Positions 16,336-24,341 of a stretch of DNA of 25,986 bases are shown piece by piece; the first letter of the stretch is position 1, and the number at the start of each line of letters is the position of its first letter. A program made the translations under genes and the position numbers. The stretch is from an uncultured Erysipelotrichaceae bacterium. GTDB taxonomy: Bacteria > Bacillota_I > Bacilli_A > Erysipelotrichales > Coprobacillaceae. The stretch is from assembly GCA_900538465.1 (NCBI GenBank), contig UPXV01000034.1, forward strand, positions 1 through 25,986, given 5' to 3'. The notes beneath the pieces were generated by a model. It saw only the letters and a list, made by a program, of their open reading frames with translations, made no database searches and had not been told where the DNA came from.

Positions 16336-16908
16336 TTATATAGTTTTCTTTTTTAAATTCTGATATTCACTTGCTAAAAGACTATAAACACAGGCATCAA
16401 CAATACCTTGATTACTATACATAGCTTGGCGTAATGTACCTTCATAAGTTAAACCACACTTTTTCATAACTTTACCAGAATTAGGATTATCAGGTTCATG
16501 TTGAGTTTCAATGCGATTCACTTTCACTTCTTCAAATAAATATTGAATCACTGCCGCAAATGCTTCACTTGTCATTCCTTGATGCCACCACTGACTTCCA
16601 ATACAATAGCCTATATGAACCATATTGGTTTGTTCATTGATATCAACAACACTTATACTTCCAATAGGTTCATTAATTTCATCTAAAACAATAGCCCATT
16701 GATAAAATGATAAATCTTGATATGATTCAATCCAATCATTTAAAACTTTCTTTGTGACATCAACAGATTGATGAACTGGCCATGTTAAAAATTTTATAAC
16801 TTTTTCATCACTTGTCCAATTTTTAAACATCATCGTTGCATCAGTTACTTGAAACTGTCTTAATGTTAATCGTTGTGTTTTTATTTCTTTTGTCCCTAAA
16901 TGATGCAT
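16336..16908 (-). CDS. GNAT N-acetyltransferase, RimJ/RimL type
   Basis: Members transfer acetyl from acetyl-CoA to an amine, such as a ribosomal protein N-terminus, an antibiotic or a small molecule. The 190-residue protein has the family's opening (TQRLTLRQFQVTDATMMF), the central strand IGSISVV, an acetyl-CoA loop around GSQWWHQGMTSEAF (the QxxGxG/A motif is Q-G-M-T-S here), and the closing NPNSGKVMKKCGLTYEGTLRQ with the typical Asn and Gly-Leu. The substrate cannot be deduced. The start at 16908 has a weak G-rich site (GGGGG about 9 nt upstream). The upstream 205 bp (16909-17114) hold no other gene; a TCAAGA/TCTTGA inverted repeat with a 4-nt loop lies at 17037-17052. Confidence 0.92.
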   Translation of the reverse strand: MHHLGTKEIKTQRLTLRQFQVTDATMMFKNWTSDEKVIKFLTWPVHQSVDVTKKVLNDWIESYQDLSFYQWAIVLDEINEPIGSISVVDINEQTNMVHIGYCIGSQWWHQGMTSEAFAAVIQYLFEEVKVNRIETQHEPDNPNSGKVMKKCGLTYEGTLRQAMYSNQGIVDACVYSLLASEYQNLKKKTI

Positions 16909-17114
16909 AATTATTTCCCCCTTTTCATTTCATATATCTTTAATTCAATAATATTTTATACTCTATTGCATAATCTATGACCTCATATCAGATAAAAATA
17001 CAATATATTCTTTATGCCATATTTAACCATACACTATCAAGACCCATCTTGACACATTAAAAACCATATATTATTTGTATGAAATCATAATTTTTCACTA
17101 TAAATAATGTAATG

Positions 17115-17160
17115 AAAAAGTAGAAAAAACATTGATATTCCTTCGTTTTCTCTACTTTTT
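17115..17160. terminator. Long-stem terminator after leuS
   Basis: Arms 17115-17130 and 17145-17160 (AAAAAGTAGAAAAAAC with GTTTTCTCTACTTTTT) pair over 16 positions with a wobble or single mismatch, and end in T runs on both strands, so it could work in either direction. It lies 19 nt after the leuS stop codon. Confidence 0.85.
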
Positions 17161-17178
17161 TACAGAATTTAAGATATG

Positions 17179-19575
17179 TTATTTAACAACAATATTCACA
17201 ATCTTATTTTTCACCACAATGACTTTGACAACATTCTTACCATCAGTATGTGTTTTCACATTGTCTTGAGATAATGCTGTTTGTTTAACAACTTCATCAT
17301 CTTCATCTTTATTAACTGTAATCTTAGCACGTAATTTACCATTCACTTGAACAGCCATTTCAACTGTTGTTTTCTCTAACATTGCTTCATCATAAGTTGG
17401 CCATGAAGCATAAGCAATGGTTTCATCATGTCCTAATAATTGCCACATTTCTTCACAAACATGAGGAGCAATACAACTTAACATTTTCACTAAGTTTTCA
17501 GCATATGGACGATATAATGTTTTGGCTTTATAAGCTTCATTTACAAAAATCATCATTTGTGAAATAGCTGTATTAAATCCTAAAGTTTCATAATCATGAG
17601 TGACTTTTTTAACTGTTTGATGATAGATAAAATCTAATGAATGATCATTTTCATCACTTAATTTATCTGATTCAATAATTAAACGATAAACACGATCTAA
17701 CCATTTTCTAGCTCCATCTACACCACTATCACTCCATGGTTTGCTGGCTTCTAATGGTCCCATAAACATTTCATAAACACGTAATGTATCAGCTCCATAA
17801 GTATTCACAATATCATCAGGATTAATAACATTTCCTTTAGATTTACTCATTTTTTCACCATTACCGCCTAAAATCATACCTTGGTGATATAACTTTTGAA
17901 AAGGTTCTGGATGAGATAAATATCCTTTGTCATACAAATAACGATTCCACATACGTGAATACAATAAATGTCCAACCGCATGTTCAGGTCCACCAACATA
18001 TAAATCTACTGGTAACCAGTGATCTAATAATTTTCTATCAGCGATTGCTTTATCATTATGTGGATCAATATATCGCATATAATACCAGCTACTTCCAGCA
18101 CTCCCTGGCATTGTACTTGTTTCACGTTTTCCTTTTTTACCATCAATTTCAACATTGACCCAATCAGTTGCTTTATCTAATGGTGAAGCCCCTGTTTTAG
18201 ATGGAGAGTAATCTTCTAATGGTGGTAAAATCAATGGCAATTGATCATCTGATAAAACAACAGAACTTCCATCATCAAAATTCACCACTGGAATTGGTTC
18301 TCCCCAATATCTTTGTCTTGCGAAAATCCATTCTCTTAAACGATAATTGATTTTTTGTTGACCACAATGATGTTCTTCTAACCATTTTGTCATTGCTGCA
18401 ATGGCATCTTCTTTGTTCATGCCATTTAAGAAATCTGAATTGATATGAGTTCCATCTTGTGTCCATGCTTCTTGTGTCACATCGCCACCTTCTAAGACAG
18501 GAATAATATCAATACCAAATTTTTTAGCAAATGCCCAGTCACGATCATCATGTGCTGGAACTGCCATGATTGCTCCTGTTCCATAACCAGCTAAAACATA
18601 ATCAGAAATCCAAATTGGAATTTCTTTTCCATTAACTGGATTGATTGCATAAGCCCCAGTAAAAACACCTGTTTTTTCTTTATTTAATTCAGTACGTTCT
18701 AATTCTGATTTTGTTGCACAAACTTTTACATAATCATCAATCGCTTGTTTTTGTTCTTTGGTTGTGATTTTTTCAACCAATTCATGTTCTGGTGCCAAAA
18801 CACAATAAGTTGCACCAAACAAAGTATCACAACGTGTTGTAAAGACAGTGAATTTTTCATCATGTCCAGCGACTTTAAAATCAACATGCGCACCAATAGA
18901 TTTTCCAATCCAGTTTCTTTGAATTTCTTTTGTTGATTCTGGCCAATCAATATCTTCTAACCCTGCCAATAATTTTTCAGCATAAGAAGGGATATCAATA
19001 ACCCATTGTTTCATATTCTTTCTTACAACAGGGAATCCACCACGTTCACTCTTTCCATCAATGATTTCATCATTTGCTAAAACAGTTCCTAATTCTTCAC
19101 ACCAATTCACTGGAATATCAACATTTTTAGCCAATCCATCTTGATACAATTGTTTAAAAATCCATTGTGTCCATTTATAATAATCTGGATCACATGTAGA
19201 AACACATTTGTCCCAATCAAAAGAAAAACCTAACATTTTTAATTGTTTTGTAAATGTTTCAATGTTTTTTAATGTAAATCCTTCTGGATGATTTCCTGTC
19301 TTGATTGCATATTGTTCAGCAGGCAACCCAAAAGCATCAAAGCCCATTGGATGTAAGACATTATAACCTTGCATTCTTTTCATTCTTGACACAATATCAG
19401 TTGCAGTATACCCTTCTGGATGTCCAACATGTAATCCTTGTCCTGATGGATATGGGAACATATCTAAAGCATAGTATTTTGGTTTAGAAAAATCCCAGAC
19501 ATCAGTATAAAATGTTTTGTTGTCATCCCAATATTTTTGCCACTTCTTTTCTATCTCTCTGTGATTAAACGGCAT
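17179..19575 (-). CDS. leuS: Leucyl-tRNA synthetase
   Basis: It charges tRNA-Leu with leucine and edits mischarged amino acids. The 798 residues are normal for bacteria. It has the class I HIGH motif as HVGH (49-52), the CP1 editing domain (TTRCDTLFGATYC, and GTGAIMAVPAHDDRDWAFA), the leucine-specific region (MPGSAGSSWYYMRYIDP) and the KMSKS loop (GEKMSKSKGNV). AGGAGG lies 8 nt before the ATG. It is a single-gene unit governed by a T-box leader and ends in a strong terminator. Confidence 0.99.
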   Translation of the reverse strand: MPFNHREIEKKWQKYWDDNKTFYTDVWDFSKPKYYALDMFPYPSGQGLHVGHPEGYTATDIVSRMKRMQGYNVLHPMGFDAFGLPAEQYAIKTGNHPEGFTLKNIETFTKQLKMLGFSFDWDKCVSTCDPDYYKWTQWIFKQLYQDGLAKNVDIPVNWCEELGTVLANDEIIDGKSERGGFPVVRKNMKQWVIDIPSYAEKLLAGLEDIDWPESTKEIQRNWIGKSIGAHVDFKVAGHDEKFTVFTTRCDTLFGATYCVLAPEHELVEKITTKEQKQAIDDYVKVCATKSELERTELNKEKTGVFTGAYAINPVNGKEIPIWISDYVLAGYGTGAIMAVPAHDDRDWAFAKKFGIDIIPVLEGGDVTQEAWTQDGTHINSDFLNGMNKEDAIAAMTKWLEEHHCGQQKINYRLREWIFARQRYWGEPIPVVNFDDGSSVVLSDDQLPLILPPLEDYSPSKTGASPLDKATDWVNVEIDGKKGKRETSTMPGSAGSSWYYMRYIDPHNDKAIADRKLLDHWLPVDLYVGGPEHAVGHLLYSRMWNRYLYDKGYLSHPEPFQKLYHQGMILGGNGEKMSKSKGNVINPDDIVNTYGADTLRVYEMFMGPLEASKPWSDSGVDGARKWLDRVYRLIIESDKLSDENDHSLDFIYHQTVKKVTHDYETLGFNTAISQMMIFVNEAYKAKTLYRPYAENLVKMLSCIAPHVCEEMWQLLGHDETIAYASWPTYDEAMLEKTTVEMAVQVNGKLRAKITVNKDEDDEVVKQTALSQDNVKTHTDGKNVVKVIVVKNKIVNIVVK

Positions 19576-19594
19576 CCTTCATTCCTCCTTAAAA

Positions 19595-19818
19595 TATAAA
19601 AAGCCATCCATCTAAGGACGACTTTATCGCGTTACCACCTTAGTTCATACAATGATTGTATGCCCTCAACACTTTAACGCAGTGATACGGTAAAGACTAC
19701 TTCATTCACCCTTACATCTCCAAGGCGAGTTCATTGCTTCCTCTACTTGTTTCCACCACCCACAAGCTCTCTAAAAGATTACAGACAACTACTATTCCTC
19801 TTCATTGATTTTTACTTA
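19595..19818 (-). ncRNA. T-box leader (leucine, CUC specifier) of leuS
   Basis: This transcription-attenuating riboswitch senses uncharged tRNA-Leu. The T-box motif AAGGTGGTAACGCG is at 19641-19628. A terminator stem pairs AAAGTCGTCC (19625-19616) with GGATGGCTTT (19609-19600), then runs into T-rich sequence. The competing antiterminator pairs CTAAGG just before the T-box with CCTTAG just after it. In the 3' side of Stem I, the codon CTC (19729-19727, in GAACTCGCC) is the likely specifier, matching leucine. Stem I spans roughly 19775-19710. The start is set by the promoter upstream, and the 5' and 3' limits are approximate. Confidence 0.93.
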
Positions 19819-19824
19819 TTCCCC

Positions 19825-19852
19825 ATTATATCACATGATTCAAGAATTTCAA
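19825..19852 (-). promoter_or_regulatory. leuS promoter
   Basis: On the minus strand TTGAAA (19847-19852), a 16-bp spacer and TATAAT (19825-19830), preceded by TGA (extended -10). The 19853-19966 stretch beyond it shows no gene. Confidence 0.85.
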
Positions 19853-19966
19853 CCACTATTCTTTCAAAGATCAATAACTCATCTATGTATAATCACACTT
19901 TATACAAAAAAGAAACCAATCATAACAAATACTTACTATTTTCTTACACATATGCTTTAGGATTTA

Positions 19967-20272
19967 TCATTTTGAAATTCTCTGTTTAGCAGATAAATAA
20001 ACTGCATTATCTTTTCTTCTACAATAATAATCACCATACAATACTTCGTTTTTATAACTTTATAAACCTTTTCTTATTCCTGCTGATTTTATTTAGATTT
20101 TTAAAAAGCCTGACAAATCATTGCCAAGCATTTTTCCATACCCACCTTCATTTTGACTTGATGGATTTTGTCTCACTTTCTTCAAAGTTTTTCTCACCAA
20201 AATTCTTTGACTTCCATCCAATTTTTTAAAATCTTCTTCAGCTTCTTTTAAAAATACAATTTGCTATTGCAT
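19967..20272 (-). pseudogene. Decayed RelE/ParE-like toxin
   Basis: The frame starts ATG CAA TAG, so it stops at codon 3 (20266-20264). Read through, it gives QIVFLKEAEEDFKKLDGSQR, then about 35 residues typical of RelE/ParE toxins (KTLKKVRQNP, GYGKMLGNDLSGFLKI). A second stop follows at codon 60 (TAA, 20095-20093), where LKIxIKSAGIR should continue. One frameshift after SAGIRK leads to VYKVIK in another frame, and a further shift leads to RKDNAVYLSAKQRISK and a stop at 19967. With those lesions removed the length, about 100 codons, is right for the family. Its ATG overlaps the stop of the upstream frame as TAATG, the usual antitoxin-toxin junction. It cannot make a full toxin. The family call rests on my reading of the motifs. 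Confidence 0.8.
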
Positions 20273-20370
20273 TATTCAACTTCAACCTCTTCATAACCTT
20301 CAAGATCTGAATCTGTAATCTTATACTTTTTATCAAATTCTTGTTGTGTTAGTATTTCTTCAGGATTCAT
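20272..20370 (-). pseudogene. Detached C-terminal segment of the antitoxin
   Basis: This 32-codon frame (MNPEEILTQQEFDKKYKITD, then SDLEGYEEVEVE) begins at an ATG overlapping the antitoxin stop as ATGA. Its sequence is like the acidic tail of Phd/RelB-type antitoxins, the part that normally wraps the toxin. A run of six A at the junction (ATG AAA AAA TGA) explains the split: one added A, or a -1 slip, would join it in frame as RMKKMNPEEILTQ. A mutational frameshift is the simplest account, because the toxin is also broken. A real separate small protein or programmed slippage is possible but less likely. Confidence 0.6.
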
Positions 20371-20594
20371 TTTTTCATTCTTTCAGTAGATTGTATTAAC
20401 AATTTTGCATCATTAAGTTGATCGATAAATTTCATATATTCCTTTAGTGAAATAAGGACACATTCAGCCCTATTATTTTTCATAACAACTTTTGCGTCCG
20501 TTTTTTTAACACTTTCAAAAATTTGACAAGTTTGTCCTTTATGAAATAAAAACATTGAAATCGTATTTTTTAAAATACCTAAGATTTTATCCAT
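20367..20594 (-). CDS. Phd/YefM-like antitoxin, C-terminally split
   Basis: Such antitoxins bind their toxin and repress their own operon through an N-terminal DNA-binding fold. The 75-residue protein contains the family's core, KIFESV-type helix then VVMKNNRAECVLISLKEYMK and DAKLLIQSTERMK (here QIFESVKKTDAKVVMKNN). It ends at a TGA directly after an A6 run; the toxin-binding tail lies in the next frame. AGGAGG with a good spacer precedes the ATG at 20594. The N-terminal DNA-binding half is intact, so it could still act as a repressor. It is followed by a broken RelE/ParE-like toxin gene. It is downstream of the ABC genes without an obvious terminator between them, so read-through is possible. 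Confidence 0.75.
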   Translation of the reverse strand: MDKILGILKNTISMFLFHKGQTCQIFESVKKTDAKVVMKNNRAECVLISLKEYMKFIDQLNDAKLLIQSTERMKK

Positions 20595-20621
20595 AAAGTT
20601 CTCCTCCTTTAATTCATTATT

Positions 20622-20651
20622 ATTATCGATTTAAAAATTGATATCATACAA
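20622..20651 (-). promoter_or_regulatory. Candidate promoter of the toxin-antitoxin locus
   Basis: On the minus strand TTGTAT (20646-20651), an 18-bp spacer and GATAAT (20622-20627), about 28 nt before the antitoxin ATG. No obvious hairpin terminator for the ABC gene is seen in 20595-20666. Confidence 0.5.
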
Positions 20652-20666
20652 GAAGCCGACTTTCCT

Positions 20667-22520
20667 TTATTCTTTTAATGACTCGACTGTATTGATTTTC
20701 AAGACATAAATTAATGGTGGAATTTGACTCATAAAAACAAAAAGATAAGTCATACCAAAAAGAAACAATAATAACTTTATATCAAAAGAAAAAACAAATT
20801 GATTATTTAATAAAACTTCTTTGACAATTTGATTCATCATTTCTATGGCTTCATAATATAACAAAGCACATAAAAGTTGTGCCAAAAAGACAATCTCTAG
20901 TGATTCATACAAAACAATCTTCATAATATCGATAGGACTTGCTCCAAAGCATTTCATAATCGCTAAATCCTTCTTTTTTTGCACAACATTTAAAAACATA
21001 ACTTCCCCAATCAAAAACAAAGAAGACAAAATAGCCAATACAGAAAAAATAGCCAGAACCATTCTGACTTGTTTCATTGTCTTGGTGATATTTTGTGTTG
21101 TAGATGCTCCCACTTCTTTAAATTGATAATCAGGATAATGTTGTTGCAGATAGGACAAAACATCTTTTCGATCTTTATTTTTATTAACATAAATAATACC
21201 AAGACTGGCTTGAGGAGCCTCTTTGAAATGATAAACATCTTTTAAAAGAGAATAAGAAGCATGATCTTGTTGATAAAAAGTATCTAAAGATGTTGTTTGA
21301 TTGGTTATTCCAACAACATGAAAAGCAATGGGGTTGACTTCTAAACCATGTTGATAATAGACATAAACTATTTTATTCATTAATAAAGATAAATCTTCAT
21401 TTTGACACAAATGCTGAGCAGTTGATAAGGAAACCAAGATTTCATTTTGATTTTGGGGAAATCTCCCTAATTTTAAAGACAAATCTGTATAAGGTGATGT
21501 TTCATCACCAATAAAAAGGGTGGTTGATTCTTGATAACGTTCACCTATAAAACTCATTCCTAAACATTCATAATCATCTAAATACATTTCTGCTTTTAAA
21601 ATATCAGGATGCTGTTGAATATGATCAAGCAATTCTATATTTAAAGAGTTATGATATGCTGATTGAAAACTGATACTCGAAGCAGGAAATAAAGAGTCAA
21701 TATAACGATGAATTTGAGTCTCTAGATTTTGACTTAATGTCAATGTAAAAGCAATACATAATAAGGAAAGAGTTAAGCCAAAAACAAGTTGAAAAGAACG
21801 TTTCTTATGTGATAAAAAGGATTCAACTGATAATTTGAAATGAGGAAAAAGAATTTTCTTATGTTTTTGAATAGACTGATGTTGATGACTTGCTTGATGA
21901 TAAACACGATGAGCAATAATTTTTCCATCACTCATTTCATAAATTTCATCACTATAATCTTCTACCAATTGATGATCATGAGAAACCAAAATAACCAAAC
22001 GGTGTTGAGATTCTTCTTTTAATAATTCCATAATTTCTTTGGAATGTATAGGATCCAATGAACCTGTTGGTTCATCACACAACAGAATATCACTTTGATG
22101 ATAACGTGTTCTTAAATAAGCAATTCTTTGTCTTTGCCCTAAAGATAAAGATGACATATTGGCATTTTCAAAGTCTTGCATATCCAGTAAGATTTTTTGT
22201 TTTTCTTGTGGATGAAAAAAACGTGGCAAAGCGATATTTTGTTTAACCGATAGCCACATAATCAAATGAAATTGTTGAAATATAAAACTCACATGTTGAC
22301 GACGATACTTTGTCAAATGCTTTTTAACACTTTTTCCATTCCATAACAAGTCACCAAAGAAATCATCATCAATTCCACCAATAATATGTAATAATGTACT
22401 TTTCCCACAACCCGAAGGTCCAACAATAGAAACAATACCACACTTTGGAAAAGTCATATGAATATCTTCTAATACCTTATGATAATCATATCTTTTACTT
22501 ATATTTTTTAACTCTAACAT
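20667..22520 (-). CDS. ABC transporter ATPase-permease fusion, MacB-like (second)
   Basis: This 617-residue protein joins an ABC ATPase (1-~215) to an FtsX/MacB permease. Walker A is GPSGCGKST (34-42), the Q-loop is IFQQ (about 80-83), Walker B is ILLCDE (145-150), followed by PTGSLD and the switch SH. The signature is LSLGQ (125-129) instead of LSGGQ. Permease: TM1 (about 235-257), an outer domain of about 235 residues, then TM2-4 (about 495-520, 545-565 and 585-608). MacB-type proteins usually move or sense substrates such as peptides or lipids by mechanotransmission and do not form a channel through the membrane. It starts 2 nt after the stop of the sister gene, with the ribosome binding site GGGAGG inside it, so the two are made together. 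The substrate is unknown. Some relatives are annotated as bacteriocin exporters, but no bacteriocin-like peptide is seen. Confidence 0.92.
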   Translation of the reverse strand: MLELKNISKRYDYHKVLEDIHMTFPKCGIVSIVGPSGCGKSTLLHIIGGIDDDFFGDLLWNGKSVKKHLTKYRRQHVSFIFQQFHLIMWLSVKQNIALPRFFHPQEKQKILLDMQDFENANMSSLSLGQRQRIAYLRTRYHQSDILLCDEPTGSLDPIHSKEIMELLKEESQHRLVILVSHDHQLVEDYSDEIYEMSDGKIIAHRVYHQASHQHQSIQKHKKILFPHFKLSVESFLSHKKRSFQLVFGLTLSLLCIAFTLTLSQNLETQIHRYIDSLFPASSISFQSAYHNSLNIELLDHIQQHPDILKAEMYLDDYECLGMSFIGERYQESTTLFIGDETSPYTDLSLKLGRFPQNQNEILVSLSTAQHLCQNEDLSLLMNKIVYVYYQHGLEVNPIAFHVVGITNQTTSLDTFYQQDHASYSLLKDVYHFKEAPQASLGIIYVNKNKDRKDVLSYLQQHYPDYQFKEVGASTTQNITKTMKQVRMVLAIFSVLAILSSLFLIGEVMFLNVVQKKKDLAIMKCFGASPIDIMKIVLYESLEIVFLAQLLCALLYYEAIEMMNQIVKEVLLNNQFVFSFDIKLLLFLFGMTYLFVFMSQIPPLIYVLKINTVESLKE

Positions 22521-22522
22521 TA

Positions 22523-24301
22523 TTATTCCTCCCTTAAAACATCGATCATATCAACACGCATCATATGTCTCATTGGTACCATTGCACCTATCATAGTCAT
22601 CATCATATAACATAAAAAAATAAAGATATATAAATCATATCGACTCAAGAAAATGGGATGTAATTGTAATAAAATACCAAAATGGTCTTTAAGCACATAG
22701 ACTTGATTTATATAATAATATAAAAAAGCTGAAAACAAACATCCACCCATCGCCATCACTCCTCCTAGCCCAATTGCCTCTAAAAGTGATAAAACAAATA
22801 ATCTTTTTTTCTTCATCCCTAAAGACAAAAGATAGGCAACATCATGTGTTCTTTCATAATAAATTGTTGATTCTACGATCCCAATTAAGATCAACGAAAC
22901 CAAAAAACTTACTGCAATAAAAACATAGGCTATCAACTGTGCAAGTGAAAGAAGAGATTGATAGTTCTCAACTCTTTCAATCACATCACTATAAACAAAA
23001 TAATCTTTTGATAAACTCTTATATAAAGCTTTATTCTTTTGACTTTTGGCTTCAATACATAAAACTTTATTCTTGATAAGATGAGGCAATTCATCTTTGA
23101 AAAAAGGCGAACAATAAATTTCTTTTTGAGTAAAAAAATGACTTTCTAAGACACCAACAACTTGCATTTCAATAGGTGTTTCATTTGTCAAAGTTATCGT
23201 TTGAGGATTTTTTAAGGATGAATATAAAGAATCACTCAAAATAACTTCATGACTATTTTGTGGAAGTCTTCCTTTTTGTAAAGGAATATGGGATGTTTGA
23301 TTTGGTAAAAAAGAAACCAAACAAGAAACATCTTGATTTTGATAACTCCAATGTAATTGTTCTAAAGCATAATCATAAGAAACATTTTCAATAAGAGGAT
23401 CAGATATCAGTTGTTCAAAGGCTGTTCCATCCTTCTTTTCAATCGTCATTATATTCACTTGAACAGAATTTTTTTCACTTTCATCAATTGCATCAAAAAC
23501 ACCATTCATAGCAGTAACAATCAAGAAAAAAGCCACAATAACAATCCATTGAAATAAAAAAAGAAACAGTAATTTGTTTCTTTGATAAAGCAATTGTTGT
23601 ACAGAATAAAAAAATAAAGAATATTTTCTTTTTTTAAATGATGTTTCTTCAATACATTGTTTTGCTTTCACACGTCCTTTGATTTTTCCATCCTTAAGTG
23701 TCAAAACATGATCACAATATTGTTTTAATAATAAAGGATCATGAGAAACAATAATCACTAAAGAATGTAATGATAGTTTTTTTAATTCTTGCATGACTTC
23801 ATGGGCTTGTTGACTATGTAAAGCTCCTGTTGGTTCATCACATAAAATAAGAGATGATTGCTTTAACATTGCTTTTGCAATAGAAGCTCTTTTTAACTGT
23901 CCACCAGATAATTGATGAGGATAACGATTAAGTAATTCATTGATAGAAAGTTGCGTTGTGATCTTTTGTAAAATTGCTGGAGAATAATAAAGATGACTCA
24001 CTTTATTCGCAAGGGTTATATTGTCTTTCATAGTCAATGCCATAATATAATCTTTATTTTGCATCATATATGAAATATGTTGCCTTATAAACGCACTACG
24101 ATCTTCAATTCTTTTTCCATTATATAAAATATCTCCCTCATAATCATCATCTAACATTCCAATGATATAAAGAAGTGTACTTTTCCCACATCCACTTTCT
24201 CCTTGTATCCCTATCATCCCACAATCAGGCAATACTATTGAAACATCATCAATAATCAATCGATCTTGAAATTTCTTTGAAATATGTTTTAACTCTAACA
24301 T
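22523..24301 (-). CDS. ABC transporter ATPase-permease fusion, MacB-like (first)
   Basis: This 592-residue protein has the same architecture as its downstream neighbour, so the pair probably arose by duplication and may form a heterodimer. Walker A is GESGCGKST (34-42), the Q-loop is MMQN (79-82), the signature LSGGQ is canonical (131-135), and Walker B is LILCDE (150-155). The D-loop reads GALHS where GALD is usual. Permease: TM1 (about 232-255), an outer domain of about 220 residues, then three helices near the C-terminus (for example LIAYVFIAVSFLVSLILIGI). Start: AAAGGAGGATACA precedes the ATG at 24301; a longer frame to 24331 would overlap the divergent gene. The canonical signature here, next to a degenerate one in the partner, suggests an asymmetric ATPase pair. 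Confidence 0.92.
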   Translation of the reverse strand: MLELKHISKKFQDRLIIDDVSIVLPDCGMIGIQGESGCGKSTLLYIIGMLDDDYEGDILYNGKRIEDRSAFIRQHISYMMQNKDYIMALTMKDNITLANKVSHLYYSPAILQKITTQLSINELLNRYPHQLSGGQLKRASIAKAMLKQSSLILCDEPTGALHSQQAHEVMQELKKLSLHSLVIIVSHDPLLLKQYCDHVLTLKDGKIKGRVKAKQCIEETSFKKRKYSLFFYSVQQLLYQRNKLLFLFLFQWIVIVAFFLIVTAMNGVFDAIDESEKNSVQVNIMTIEKKDGTAFEQLISDPLIENVSYDYALEQLHWSYQNQDVSCLVSFLPNQTSHIPLQKGRLPQNSHEVILSDSLYSSLKNPQTITLTNETPIEMQVVGVLESHFFTQKEIYCSPFFKDELPHLIKNKVLCIEAKSQKNKALYKSLSKDYFVYSDVIERVENYQSLLSLAQLIAYVFIAVSFLVSLILIGIVESTIYYERTHDVAYLLSLGMKKKRLFVLSLLEAIGLGGVMAMGGCLFSAFLYYYINQVYVLKDHFGILLQLHPIFLSRYDLYIFIFLCYMMMTMIGAMVPMRHMMRVDMIDVLREE

Positions 24302-24318
24302 TGTATCCTCCTTTATGT

Positions 24319-24324
24319 TATAAT
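24319..24324 (+). promoter_or_regulatory. Extended -10 promoter of the radical SAM gene
   Basis: TATAAT preceded by TGT is an extended -10; the -35 region is poor and would lie at the start of the ABC gene. A start point near 24331 gives a leader of about 10 nt to the ATG at 24342. The whole divergent intergenic region is only 40 bp. Confidence 0.6.
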
Positions 24325-24341
24325 CACTCATGGTGATAAAA

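Noticed and set aside
17037..17052. TCAAGA/TCTTGA inverted repeat upstream of the acetyltransferase gene as an operator
   Set aside because: Only 6-bp arms, over 120 bp from the gene and with no clear promoter beside it. It could be chance in AT-rich DNA.
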